A DNA stretch of 12,069 nt from Methanocalculus sp. (GTDB lineage Archaea; Halobacteriota; Methanomicrobia; Methanomicrobiales; Methanocorpusculaceae): contig NZ_JAUSCG010000148.1 of assembly GCF_030651615.1 (NCBI RefSeq), positions 1 through 12,069 of the forward strand. Reading direction: 5' to 3'. The notes beneath the pieces were generated by a model. The model did not search any database and was not told the DNA's origin. It worked only from the letters and a program-made list of their open reading frames with translations. This document shows, one piece after another, positions 6,313-12,069 of this stretch (within the stretch, counting starts at the first letter, position 1; each line of letters opens with the position of its first letter). The translations under genes and the position numbers were made by a program.

Positions 6313-8108
6313 TCGAGATACCTCCGGCATGTATCTACCTGCTCGGTCTTCTCATCGTTCCTCTGATACCAGGGGTATTCAGGAAAGTATGGACACTCCT
6401 TATCGGTGCTGTTGGTGTACTCCTGGTGCTTCTCCTCAATTTGGCATCACCCGGAGTGATACTTGAGATCATCCCCGGCATTGAGACGATCCTCCTGACA
6501 GTCGACCCGATGCGGCAGCTTGCCGGTATCATCTTTGCACTCGCGGGATTCATCACACTTATCTATGCATCATATCGCGATCTCCCGGCGCTTGAGACGA
6601 CTGGCATCCTCGCATCTATTGCAGCAGCGATGGGGATCGTCTATGCAGGCGATCTCATCACGGTCTTCGTCTTCTGGGAACTCCTTGCACTGGCATCACT
6701 TGCGATCATCTGGTCATCTGAAGATCCGAAATCGTCCGGTGCAGGCTACCGTTATCTCCTCTTCCATATCTTCGGAGGGGCCTGCCTCCTCGGTGGAATC
6801 GTCTATACCATCGCCACAACAGGGAGTGCCGCATTTGGATCGGTGGGAGATGGGTTCGGAGTCGTGCTGATGCTGATCGGAATAGGAGTAAATGCTGCGT
6901 TTATTCCTCTTCATACCTGGGTGCCGGATGCCTACCCACGGGCATCTGTTGTCGGGTCGGTCGCCCTCTGCATATTCACCACAAAAGCGGCGGTCTTCCT
7001 CCTTGCAGCCATCGGGGGATGGGGACTAACCGTTGCATATATGGGTGGGGCGATGGCACTCTACGGTGCCATCTACGCCCTTATGCAGGACGATATCCGC
7101 CGCCTCCTCGCATATTCGATCATCAGTCAGGGCGGCTATATGGTTGCTGCCATAGGGGTGGGAACGGTGGCCGGGCTTGATGCAGGACTTGCCCATATGG
7201 TCAATGACATCCTCTTCAAATCGCTCCTCTTCATGGCGGCTGGTGCGGTGATCCTCAGGACAGGTCATCATCGCCTTTCGGAGCTTGGCGGTCTTTCAGG
7301 GATGATGCCGAAGACGACACTCTGTGCCGTCATCGGTGGCCTTGCGCTGGCAGGACTGCCGGGTCTGAATGGTGCTGTCAGCAAAGGTATGGTGATCGAG
7401 GCAGCAGGGAGTGTGCCGTATCTCTCACTTATCCTCTTAGTCTCAGCTGTCATTACTGTCATCTATGTCAGCCGTCTCCTTTACTTCGTCTTCTTCAGAT
7501 CAGCCCACGGGACAAAAGAAGGCATCATCCCAGAAGATGCCCCGGCTCCGATGCTGGTAGCGATGGGCATTACCGCACTTCTCTGCCTTATTATCGGGCT
7601 CTTACCCGATCTCCTCACAAACCTCCTTCCGGGTGGGACACATGCCCACCCGTTCTCCCCTTCACACCTGCCTGAGTCAGTTGCAATCTTTGCTCTGGCA
7701 GGTATCGTCCTCCTCCTGGTGAGGTCCCTCAGATCTCCCGGACGTGGATTTGAGACCGATATTGATTCTTTCTATATCGCTTTAGGAAGGGGGGTCACCT
7801 GGATCGCAGCAGATCCGCTTGTCCGTGGTGCTGAAGGAATTGGAAAGGGTATTGAATGTCTGGCAACATTCCTCAGGGTGGTTGTTGCTAATCCGCCTGT
7901 CGCCTGTCAGATCGGCATGAAAACCCTTGCACTGCCGGTTATGCGGGCATTCTCTTCCCCTTCAACGTCAAAAGTATATGAAGATACCCTTATGGAGATG
8001 AAAGCCCGCTATCCGGATGATCAGATCAATATCTGGGGTGGGGGATATGGAATCATATTCATCAGTATCATCGCATTTCTGTACTTTATCTTTGATATTC
8101 TGAAGTAG
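6309..8108 (+). CDS. Large antiporter subunit with C-terminal extension (third large subunit; TM7 Lys replaced by Asn)
   Basis: A 599-residue polytopic protein with the same core (about residues 1-420) plus an extension ending in one last helix. Glu124 (VFVFWELLAL, TM5), Lys226 (CIFTTKAAVF, TM8) and Lys304 (NDILFKSLLF) are present, but the TM7 Lys expected before the PLHTWVPDAY motif is Asn195 (GIGVNAAFIPLH). MQDDIRRLLAYSIISQGGYM marks the centre. The extension contains FETDIDSFY, like the D-x-D-W/F-Y motif of NuoL/MrpA-type proteins, and about 100 amphipathic residues before the terminal helix (IIFISIIAFLYFIFDI). It is the last gene of the operon, overlapping its predecessor by ATGA with GGTGAT just upstream, and its stop lies inside a terminator hairpin. 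A close paralogue lies at 9733-11511. I recall Asn in some bacterial antiporter D subunits, so this may be a subfamily trait and not a defect. Confidence 0.88.
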   Translation: MIEIPPACIYLLGLLIVPLIPGVFRKVWTLLIGAVGVLLVLLLNLASPGVILEIIPGIETILLTVDPMRQLAGIIFALAGFITLIYASYRDLPALETTGILASIAAAMGIVYAGDLITVFVFWELLALASLAIIWSSEDPKSSGAGYRYLLFHIFGGACLLGGIVYTIATTGSAAFGSVGDGFGVVLMLIGIGVNAAFIPLHTWVPDAYPRASVVGSVALCIFTTKAAVFLLAAIGGWGLTVAYMGGAMALYGAIYALMQDDIRRLLAYSIISQGGYMVAAIGVGTVAGLDAGLAHMVNDILFKSLLFMAAGAVILRTGHHRLSELGGLSGMMPKTTLCAVIGGLALAGLPGLNGAVSKGMVIEAAGSVPYLSLILLVSAVITVIYVSRLLYFVFFRSAHGTKEGIIPEDAPAPMLVAMGITALLCLIIGLLPDLLTNLLPGGTHAHPFSPSHLPESVAIFALAGIVLLLVRSLRSPGRGFETDIDSFYIALGRGVTWIAADPLVRGAEGIGKGIECLATFLRVVVANPPVACQIGMKTLALPVMRAFSSPSTSKVYEDTLMEMKARYPDDQINIWGGGYGIIFISIIAFLYFIFDILK

Positions 8109-8125
8109 GGGATACGCTCCCCTAC
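8105..8125. terminator. Bidirectional terminator hairpin between convergent genes
   Basis: GTAGGGGA at 8105-8112 pairs perfectly with TCCCCTAC at 8118-8125 around the loop TACGC. The stem includes the TAG stop of the last antiporter operon gene and ends five bases before the stop of the convergent radical SAM gene (8130). There is no long T run in either direction, so termination may depend on the stem or on weak T stretches further on; the hairpin may instead stabilise both 3' ends. Confidence 0.6.
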
Positions 8126-8129
8126 CGGT

Positions 8130-9272
8130 CTACTTTGCCAGAATCCTCTGCATCAATGCCATGATACCCGGTTGTGTTCGTCTCTTTCGCCGGGCGCTTA
8201 CCGAAGATGTCTCAAACATCTCACGGTTGAGTCGGTCATTGATCTCTTCAAATATCCGCTTGTAGGCTGGACAGTGAGGATCAACTCCTTCGATCCTCCC
8301 TTCTGTCCGTGCAATTGCATTATAAGGGCATCCTCCCCTGCAATAGTTGATATGTGAGCAGTCTGCACATGCAGAGTCGACATACCGCTTGTACTCCTGC
8401 ATCAGTTTCCATGGTTTTGACTCTGCCAGTTCATCAGGAGATGGAGAGTTGGCGACATTCCCCATCACAAATTCCGGCATTCCAACAAAACGGTAACAGG
8501 GGTATATCGCACCGTCCGGCCCGATTGCGAACGTGTTTGCCATGCAGTCAACATATGTGCAGACGGTTCCGTGCCGTGTAACAACGCATTTGACAAGGTC
8601 ATTGATGTTCATTACCTCGGATTTGTCAAGGTTCTCAAGATACTTGTCAAGGAGGTAGATGAGCAGTTCCCCATACTCTTCAGGAGGGAGTGCCCATTCT
8701 TCAGGACTTCCGTCACGAAGCGATGGAAGGGCAGGGTGCAGTTTCATCGGAAAGCCCCTCTCCATGAAGTAGTTGAAGATATCCTCTTTATGGAGGACTG
8801 ATTTATTCGTAAACGTGCATATGAACCGAACTGATAAACCATGCGACCGGGCAATTTCATACCCTCTCATCGTCTTTTCATAGTACCCTGTTCCCCTCTG
8901 TGTATCATTTATCGCCTCAGGTCCGTCGATTGAGGAACCGATCGGAATATGGTATGCAGCAAGCGCCTCTGCAACCTCCGGAGTCATCTTCCAGAGATTT
9001 GACTGAAGGGCAAATTCGGGAGTGAGATGAGAAAGCCCCTCTGAGAGGATCGGAAGTGCCTGCCGATAGAAGTCTGCACCGGCAAGGAGCGGTTCTCCTC
9101 CATGGAAGGTGAAGGTTACTGGATCAGATCGGAAGTCTTTGAGCCACCGGACAATATCATGAATTGTATCGATGGTCATAATGGGTGATCCCTCCTCGGA
9201 ACTCCAGCAGTATGCACAGTTTGAACAGCAGCCGAGGGTGGGTATGATCATCACATGGAAGGGATTCTTCAT
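8130..9272 (-). CDS. Radical SAM/SPASM enzyme, probably peptide- or protein-modifying
   Basis: A 380-residue cytoplasmic enzyme. The radical SAM [4Fe-4S] motif is C15-x3-C19-x2-C22, followed by the SAM-binding HGGEP at 57-61 and SSIDGP at 113-118. The C-terminal SPASM region has C238, C243, C259, then C302-x2-C305-x5-C311-x3-C315 and C334, close to the spacing in anaerobic sulfatase-maturating enzymes, which hold two extra clusters. A basic tail (ARRKRRTQ) ends the protein. The start of the protein (PTLGCCSNCAYCWSSEEGSP) resembles a methanogen family annotated as putative peptide-modifying (Mhun_1560-like); that name is recalled, not searched. No sulfatase and no clear Cys-rich precursor peptide is encoded nearby, so the substrate is unknown. 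ATG at 9272 has AGGAG upstream. It stands alone, reversed relative to the antiporter genes on both sides. Confidence 0.85.
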   Translation of the reverse strand: MKNPFHVMIIPTLGCCSNCAYCWSSEEGSPIMTIDTIHDIVRWLKDFRSDPVTFTFHGGEPLLAGADFYRQALPILSEGLSHLTPEFALQSNLWKMTPEVAEALAAYHIPIGSSIDGPEAINDTQRGTGYYEKTMRGYEIARSHGLSVRFICTFTNKSVLHKEDIFNYFMERGFPMKLHPALPSLRDGSPEEWALPPEEYGELLIYLLDKYLENLDKSEVMNINDLVKCVVTRHGTVCTYVDCMANTFAIGPDGAIYPCYRFVGMPEFVMGNVANSPSPDELAESKPWKLMQEYKRYVDSACADCSHINYCRGGCPYNAIARTEGRIEGVDPHCPAYKRIFEEINDRLNREMFETSSVSARRKRRTQPGIMALMQRILAK

Positions 9273-9291
9273 TCACTAACGATCTCCTGTA

Positions 9292-9323
9292 TATCTGCTT
9301 AATGCTATTCTTTTCTGCAGATA
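9292..9323. repeat. Inverted repeat upstream of the radical SAM gene
   Basis: TATCTGC at 9292-9298 is repeated in reverse as GCAGATA at 9317-9323, with 18 bases between. It lies 20-51 bases upstream of the minus-strand ATG, where the promoter or operator should be. It could be a binding site for a dimeric regulator; a 7-base repeat can also arise by chance. Confidence 0.3.
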
Positions 9324-9335
9324 GAGGGGGTGCAG

Positions 9336-9521
9336 ATGAGATGTATTATGTTCTTTTTGAGCGATATTTCGATGTTTTATGATAATATCGGTCTCGGGAA
9401 GACTTATATTCTGTCTGGTATATGTATCTGTATGAGTCTTCTGCTTATCCGTGACCGCCTAAACAGAGACGTTATCGTCACCCATATACGCCTTCCTCTA
9501 TTCTCAACAGACGATAGATAG
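9336..9521 (+). CDS. Possible small membrane peptide, doubtful
   Basis: A 61-residue ORF from ATG 9336 (or 63 from GTG 9330) to TAG at 9519-9521, divergent from the radical SAM gene. A GAGGGGG run ends five bases before the ATG, which could serve as a ribosome site. The peptide has one hydrophobic stretch (TYILSGICICMSLLLI, with two Cys) and a charged C-terminal half. The sequence is AT-richer than neighbouring genes and resembles nothing I know. It may equally be noncoding leader; I include it because it is the longest ORF in an otherwise empty stretch. Confidence 0.2.
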   Translation: MRCIMFFLSDISMFYDNIGLGKTYILSGICICMSLLLIRDRLNRDVIVTHIRLPLFSTDDR

Positions 9522-9554
9522 AGCCGGAAGGTGCACCTCCGGAATAGAGACGAT
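9473..9554 (+). repeat. Overlapping, mutually exclusive inverted repeats
   Basis: TATCGTC at 9473-9479 can pair with GACGATA at 9510-9516, or its core ATCGTC with GACGAT at 9549-9554. CTCTATTC at 9496-9503 can pair with GAATAG AG at 9542-9549. The first pairing crosses the CTCTATTC pairing, while the alternative one encloses it, so the transcript could adopt two competing folds around the central palindrome at 9524-9542. This is by-eye pairing only, with no energy calculation. Confidence 0.35.
9524..9542. repeat. 18-base palindrome with one bulged base
   Basis: CCGGAAGGTGCACCTCCGG is a perfect 18-base palindrome except for one extra A in the left arm. As RNA it would form a GC-rich hairpin with a TGCA loop; as DNA it could be a dimer-binding site. 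No T run follows, so it is not a typical terminator. It lies about 190 bases upstream of the antiporter subunit at 9733. Confidence 0.55.
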
Positions 9555-9569
9555 CATCTCCTGAGGTGA
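9554..9569 (+). promoter_or_regulatory. Hairpin covering a Shine-Dalgarno-like GAGGTGA
   Basis: TCATCT at 9554-9559 can pair with AGGTGA at 9564-9569 (one G-U pair) around the loop CCTG. The 3' arm is an excellent anti-16S match (TGAGGTGA), so the fold would hide a ribosome site. The frame that follows (from 9571) lacks a standard start codon at the right place, so the role is open. Confidence 0.3.
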
Positions 9570-9612
9570 CATACCCGGTGTAATTGCTGCAAATACCGCT
9601 TCTCTGGTAGTG

Positions 9613-9638
9613 AGGTATATGTACCTGATCTACGATCA
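9613..9638 (+). promoter_or_regulatory. Candidate promoter with adjacent palindromes upstream of the 9733 gene
   Basis: AGGTA-TATG-TACCT at 9613-9626 contains a TATA-like core (GTATATGTA), and it is directly followed by TGATC-TAC-GATCA at 9626-9638. The arrangement of a TATA-like element beside a palindrome is what a repressor-controlled archaeal promoter could look like. Transcription from here would leave a leader of roughly 80-90 bases before the GTG at 9733. The TATA match is only moderate. Confidence 0.3.
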
Positions 9639-9729
9639 GAAATTATCGATGATGTATGAAGAAAAGACCGCGACAGTTGATAGAAATGGAATCGATCAAG
9701 CGGGAGCTCTCTCTCAACAGGAGGTATGA
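9619..9729 (+). CDS. Possible 36-residue upstream peptide coupled to the 9733 gene
   Basis: From ATG 9619 to TGA 9727-9729 the frame encodes MYLIYDQKLSMMYEEKTATV followed by a polar tail ending in SQQEV. The frame is open upstream to 9565, so a 53-codon version from ATA 9571 after GAGGTGA is conceivable. It ends three bases before the GTG of the large antiporter subunit, in the same frame, and its last codons contain that gene's GGAGGT ribosome site, so translation could be coupled. It has several Tyr but no Cys. GAGGT lies only two bases before ATG 9619, which is a poor spacing. I do not recognise it. Confidence 0.28.
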   Translation: MYLIYDQKLSMMYEEKTATVDRNGIDQAGALSQQEV

Positions 9730-9732
9730 TCT

Positions 9733-11511
9733 GTGATCGCACTTCCGCCGTTTGCCATCTATCTCATCGGTGCAATTGTCCTCCCACTTCTCCCTCAAAG
9801 GGTGAGGCATGAGTGGATGCTCTTTGTTACCATAGCCGGACTTGCCTGCATCTCTCTTCAGAAAGGAGATATGATAGGTTGGGTCCTCCCGTTTCTTTCC
9901 GGTATGGATCTGATCCTCCTCTCAGTTGATGACCTCTCCAGAGTTGTTGGCTATATCTTTGCCGGGATCAGCGTCCTTGCGATCATCTATGCGAGCGAAG
10001 AGAAGCGTCTCATCCACCAGATTGCGATACTTCTCCAGATCGGATCAGGTATCGGGATCGTCTTTGCCGGAGATTTCATCACACTCTTCCTCTTCTGGGA
10101 GCTCCTTGCCCTCTCCTCTCTTGCTCTTATCTGGTATGGGGGGGAAGATGCGGCGGGACCGGGATACCGCTATGCATTGATGCATATCCTCGGAGGCGCC
10201 CTCCTCCTTGGGGCAATTTCCTTGCAGTATGCAGAGACCGGCTCGCTTCTGGTCGGTCATGCCGCACCCGGTCTTACCACCATCCTCTTCATCCTTGGAA
10301 TAGGCATGAATGCAGCTATCATTCCGCTCCATGCCTGGCTCCCTGATGCATATCCGAAGGCATCGATTGTGGGGTCGGTCATCCTCTGCATCTTCACCAC
10401 AAAGGCGGCAGTGTACCTTCTGGCACGGACACTGCCCGGGTCTGAAGTGGTGATGTACCTCGGTGCGATAATGGTCGTCTACGGCCTCATCTTTGCCCTC
10501 CTTCAGGATGATATGCGGTCACTCCTCTCGTATCATATCATCAGCCAGGTCGGCTACATGGTCGCCGCAATCGGTATCGGAACAACACTTGCTATCAACG
10601 GAGGGATAGCCCATCTCTTCAACCATATCCTGTATAAGGCCCTCCTCTTCATGGTGGTTGGTGCGATCATCTACCAGACCGGGCGGCATCGCCTCTCAGA
10701 ACTTGGTGGTCTTGGGAAGCAGATGCCACTAACATTTGCTGCCTGTATCATCGCTTCTGCTGCCATTGCAGGTGTTCCCTGGCTGAACGGCTATATCAGC
10801 AAAGAGATGATCGTCGGTGCAGCTGCCGAGAGTGGTCTCTTCACATTAGAGATACTCCTTCTGATCGGCTCAGTCGGTACATTCCTCTCATTTGTGAAGC
10901 TGAACTACTATGCCTTCATTAAGGAGAAGCCGGGTCTTGTATCGAGTGACCCTCCTCTTCCGATGCAGATTGCAATGGTGATGACTGCTCTCTCCTGTAT
11001 CATCTATGGAGTATACCCCTGGGTACTCTTCTCGATCCTGCCCTATCCGATAACACATGATGTCTTCAGTCTCACCCATGTGATCGAGACGATCATCATC
11101 TTTGCAGCAGTTCTGTTGAATCTCTGGGTAGCACGGAGTATCATTAAGCAGATCACCTATATACCACCGGATTTCATGGCACTCTATCGTACTGTCGGGC
11201 GGGCGTTTCTCAGAGTCTCCCGTTTCATCCTTCCTGCTGTCGAAACAGGTATTACTCGTATTATCAGCAGGATTTCATCAGGGGCTGCATGGTTTCTACA
11301 AAATCCGGTTATGGCAGGAGAGATCCTTTTACAGTCGGCGCTGCTGAGAATTGTAACTCCTGCAGCAGCAGGCAGATGCAGAGAAGAACACCTTGCTCTT
11401 CTTACTGCCCAATATCCCGGTGGCGGTTCGTCTCTTCGAGATCCTGGCTATGGAATCTTCATCGTTTCCGTCCTCCTCTTTGCGTATTTCATCATGGTAT
11501 TCGTCCTTTGA
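9733..11511 (+). CDS. Large antiporter subunit, paralogue of the 6309-8108 gene (TM7 Lys replaced by Asn)
   Basis: A 592-residue polytopic protein. It aligns from end to end with the third large subunit of the operon: MIALPPFAIYLIGAIVLPLL against MIEIPPACIYLLGLLIVPLI at the start, FLFWELLALSSLALIW in TM5 (Glu123), FTTKAAVYLL in TM8 (Lys224), NHILYKALLF, and a matching C-terminal extension ending in GYGIFIVSVLLFAYF. Asn193 (GIGMNAAIIPLHAWLPDAY) again replaces the TM7 Lys. The GTG start has GGAGGT at 9720-9725, 8 bases upstream. It lies outside the operon, has its own structured upstream region, and is not followed by other antiporter genes. It could be an alternative or additional subunit of the same complex, or a stand-alone transporter. 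Confidence 0.87.
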   Translation: MIALPPFAIYLIGAIVLPLLPQRVRHEWMLFVTIAGLACISLQKGDMIGWVLPFLSGMDLILLSVDDLSRVVGYIFAGISVLAIIYASEEKRLIHQIAILLQIGSGIGIVFAGDFITLFLFWELLALSSLALIWYGGEDAAGPGYRYALMHILGGALLLGAISLQYAETGSLLVGHAAPGLTTILFILGIGMNAAIIPLHAWLPDAYPKASIVGSVILCIFTTKAAVYLLARTLPGSEVVMYLGAIMVVYGLIFALLQDDMRSLLSYHIISQVGYMVAAIGIGTTLAINGGIAHLFNHILYKALLFMVVGAIIYQTGRHRLSELGGLGKQMPLTFAACIIASAAIAGVPWLNGYISKEMIVGAAAESGLFTLEILLLIGSVGTFLSFVKLNYYAFIKEKPGLVSSDPPLPMQIAMVMTALSCIIYGVYPWVLFSILPYPITHDVFSLTHVIETIIIFAAVLLNLWVARSIIKQITYIPPDFMALYRTVGRAFLRVSRFILPAVETGITRIISRISSGAAWFLQNPVMAGEILLQSALLRIVTPAAAGRCREEHLALLTAQYPGGGSSLRDPGYGIFIVSVLLFAYFIMVFVL

Positions 11512-11523
11512 ATCTGGCGATCC

Positions 11524-11531
11524 TTTATGTT
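11524..11531 (+). promoter_or_regulatory. TATA-like element for the 11556 gene
   Basis: TTTATGTT is centred about 29 bases before the ATG at 11556, the distance expected when transcription starts at or near the start codon. It lies in the 44-base gap after the preceding stop. No Shine-Dalgarno sequence is visible before the ATG (AATTCTAAGA), which fits a leaderless message. Confidence 0.4.
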
Positions 11532-11555
11532 TTACTAGGCAATACAATTCTAAGA

Positions 11556-11978
11556 ATGGCAAATCCAGAAGCAGATGATGATCCTATACGTGCACACCTC
11601 CGAATTGACGGGGGAACTGTTGCAGAAAAGTGTGTAAGCCCTGGTGTTACTCCGGGCACCCGGATAGCGCTGTCCGAACTTCGGAAGATACGTGAGAAGT
11701 ACGGAGGAGAGGTATATCTCTTCTTTGACGATTGTATTGCACGTAATTCGACGATGAAAGATGATTTAGAGAATTATGCAATGCTTCCGCCGGAAGCAAG
11801 ACCATATCTTGAGATCGAACGTTTCTTTAAGGTAGTGAAAGAGCAGCAAATCCCTCTGCCTGATGAAAACGATCTTATGGCTGAGATTATAACTGTCGGG
11901 GAACTGGATACTGTAGTCTGTTGCAGTCCCCAGAGCCGCCCGTTTATCCGTGCACTGCTTTCCCCGATAAGAGCATAA
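11556..11978 (+). CDS. Unrecognised soluble 140-residue protein, probably leaderless
   Basis: The frame is open upstream to 11289, but that part is a shadow of the preceding antiporter gene; the first sensible start is ATG 11556 (MANPEADDDPIRAHLRID), giving 140 residues. The protein is soluble and mixed alpha/beta. Four Cys stand out: C26 (AEKCVSPGVTPGTR), C60 in a strand ending LFFDDC, and C122-C123 in VVCCSPQSRPF near the C-terminus. Asp58, Asp59 and Cys60 could form a metal or redox site, but that is inference. I do not recognise the family. A TATA-like element 29 bases upstream and the lack of a ribosome site suggest independent, leaderless expression and not coupling to the antiporter gene. 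Confidence 0.75.
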   Translation: MANPEADDDPIRAHLRIDGGTVAEKCVSPGVTPGTRIALSELRKIREKYGGEVYLFFDDCIARNSTMKDDLENYAMLPPEARPYLEIERFFKVVKEQQIPLPDENDLMAEIITVGELDTVVCCSPQSRPFIRALLSPIRA

Positions 11979-11999
11979 GAGTGACATCGAGCAGGGGAG

Positions 12000-12069
12000 G
12001 TGCGGACAGAATCAGATGTCTTCGTGAGTAGGCAGAGGAACTTGCGTCATATTCGAAAGAAGAGCTGTT
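12000..12069 (+). CDS. Possible start of a further gene, cut by window end
   Basis: From GTG at 12000 a frame stays open to the window end and reads MRTESDVFVSRQRNLRHIRK and on. A GGGGAGG sequence abuts the GTG, which is too close for a normal ribosome site; GTG at 12024 in the same frame is the alternative. With only about 23 codons visible, no identity can be given. Confidence 0.25.
   Translation, partial: MRTESDVFVSRQRNLRHIRKKSC

Larger units (their letters stand above)
9273..9732. other. 460-base intergenic region with inverted repeats and possible small ORFs
   Basis: This is the only long gap in the window. It is more AT-rich than the flanking genes and contains several inverted repeats (9292-9323, 9473-9516, 9496-9549, 9524-9542, 9554-9569, 9613-9638), described separately. 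It must hold the promoters of the divergent radical SAM gene and of the large antiporter subunit at 9733. Two short plus-strand ORFs are possible but weak. No tRNA, rRNA or CRISPR-like array is seen. Confidence 0.7.

Noticed and set aside
9554..9742. A 62-residue minus-strand ORF in the intergenic region.
   Set aside because: It runs antisense into the start of the 9733 gene, is Arg/Ser-rich, has no ribosome site or known motif, and covers the inverted-repeat region.
9726..9812. A 28-residue Cys-rich reading frame (MICDRTSAVCHLSHRCNC and on) next to the radical SAM gene, tempting as a modified-peptide precursor.
   Set aside because: It lies out of frame inside the start of the antiporter subunit, whose GTG frame gives an N-terminus that aligns with its paralogue, and GGAGGT is only one base from this ATG but 8 from the GTG.
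11289..11555. An upstream extension of the 140-residue gene to ATG 11289.
   Set aside because: It overlaps the C-terminal coding region of the antiporter subunit, and its translation is Cys-, Ser- and Arg-rich as expected of an out-of-frame reading.

Overview
The window looks like a euryarchaeal methanogen, most likely of the order Methanomicrobiales. The grounds are archaeal TATA-type promoters (TTTATAAA), strong GGAGG/GGTGA ribosome sites mixed with TTG, GTG and CTG starts, a protein resembling the archaeal DUF2124 family, and a radical SAM/SPASM protein resembling a peptide-modifying family I remember from methanogens (Mhun_1560-like, recalled and not searched). Base composition is moderate and even, except for a more AT-rich intergenic stretch near 9273-9732. 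The genus cannot be fixed from the sequence.

Layout: (1) 1-338, the 3' end of an unrecognised gene (+), followed by a T-tract terminator. (2) 368-850, a DUF2124-like protein on the minus strand. (3) 931-8108, a tight ten-gene Mrp/Mnh-type cation/proton antiporter operon in the order E-F-G-MbhD-MbhE-B-C-D-D2-D3, nearly every junction overlapping by 4-7 bases. (4) 8130-9272, a radical SAM/SPASM enzyme on the minus strand, separated from the operon by a 21-base bidirectional terminator hairpin. (5) 9273-9732, about 460 bases with inverted repeats, a bulged palindrome and possible small ORFs. (6) 9733-11511, a further large antiporter subunit, a paralogue of the last operon gene. (7) 11556-11978, a small soluble protein I do not recognise, apparently leaderless. 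The final 91 bases may begin another gene.

How it works together: the operon order matches the membrane cation-translocation half of archaeal Mbh (mbhA to mbhH), without the hydrogenase half. The large MrpA subunit is split: its C-terminal parts are two small genes (MbhD-like and MbhE-like), and a NuoL/MrpA-like large subunit is separate. The product is probably a Na+(or K+)/H+ antiporter at the cell membrane, useful where Na+ and H+ gradients must be interconverted for methanogenesis. The two paralogous 592-599 residue subunits (at 6309 and 9733) both carry Asn where the canonical TM7 pump Lys should be, which makes them the most interesting proteins here. The second paralogue sits apart, behind an inverted radical SAM gene and a structured leader, and may be separately controlled.
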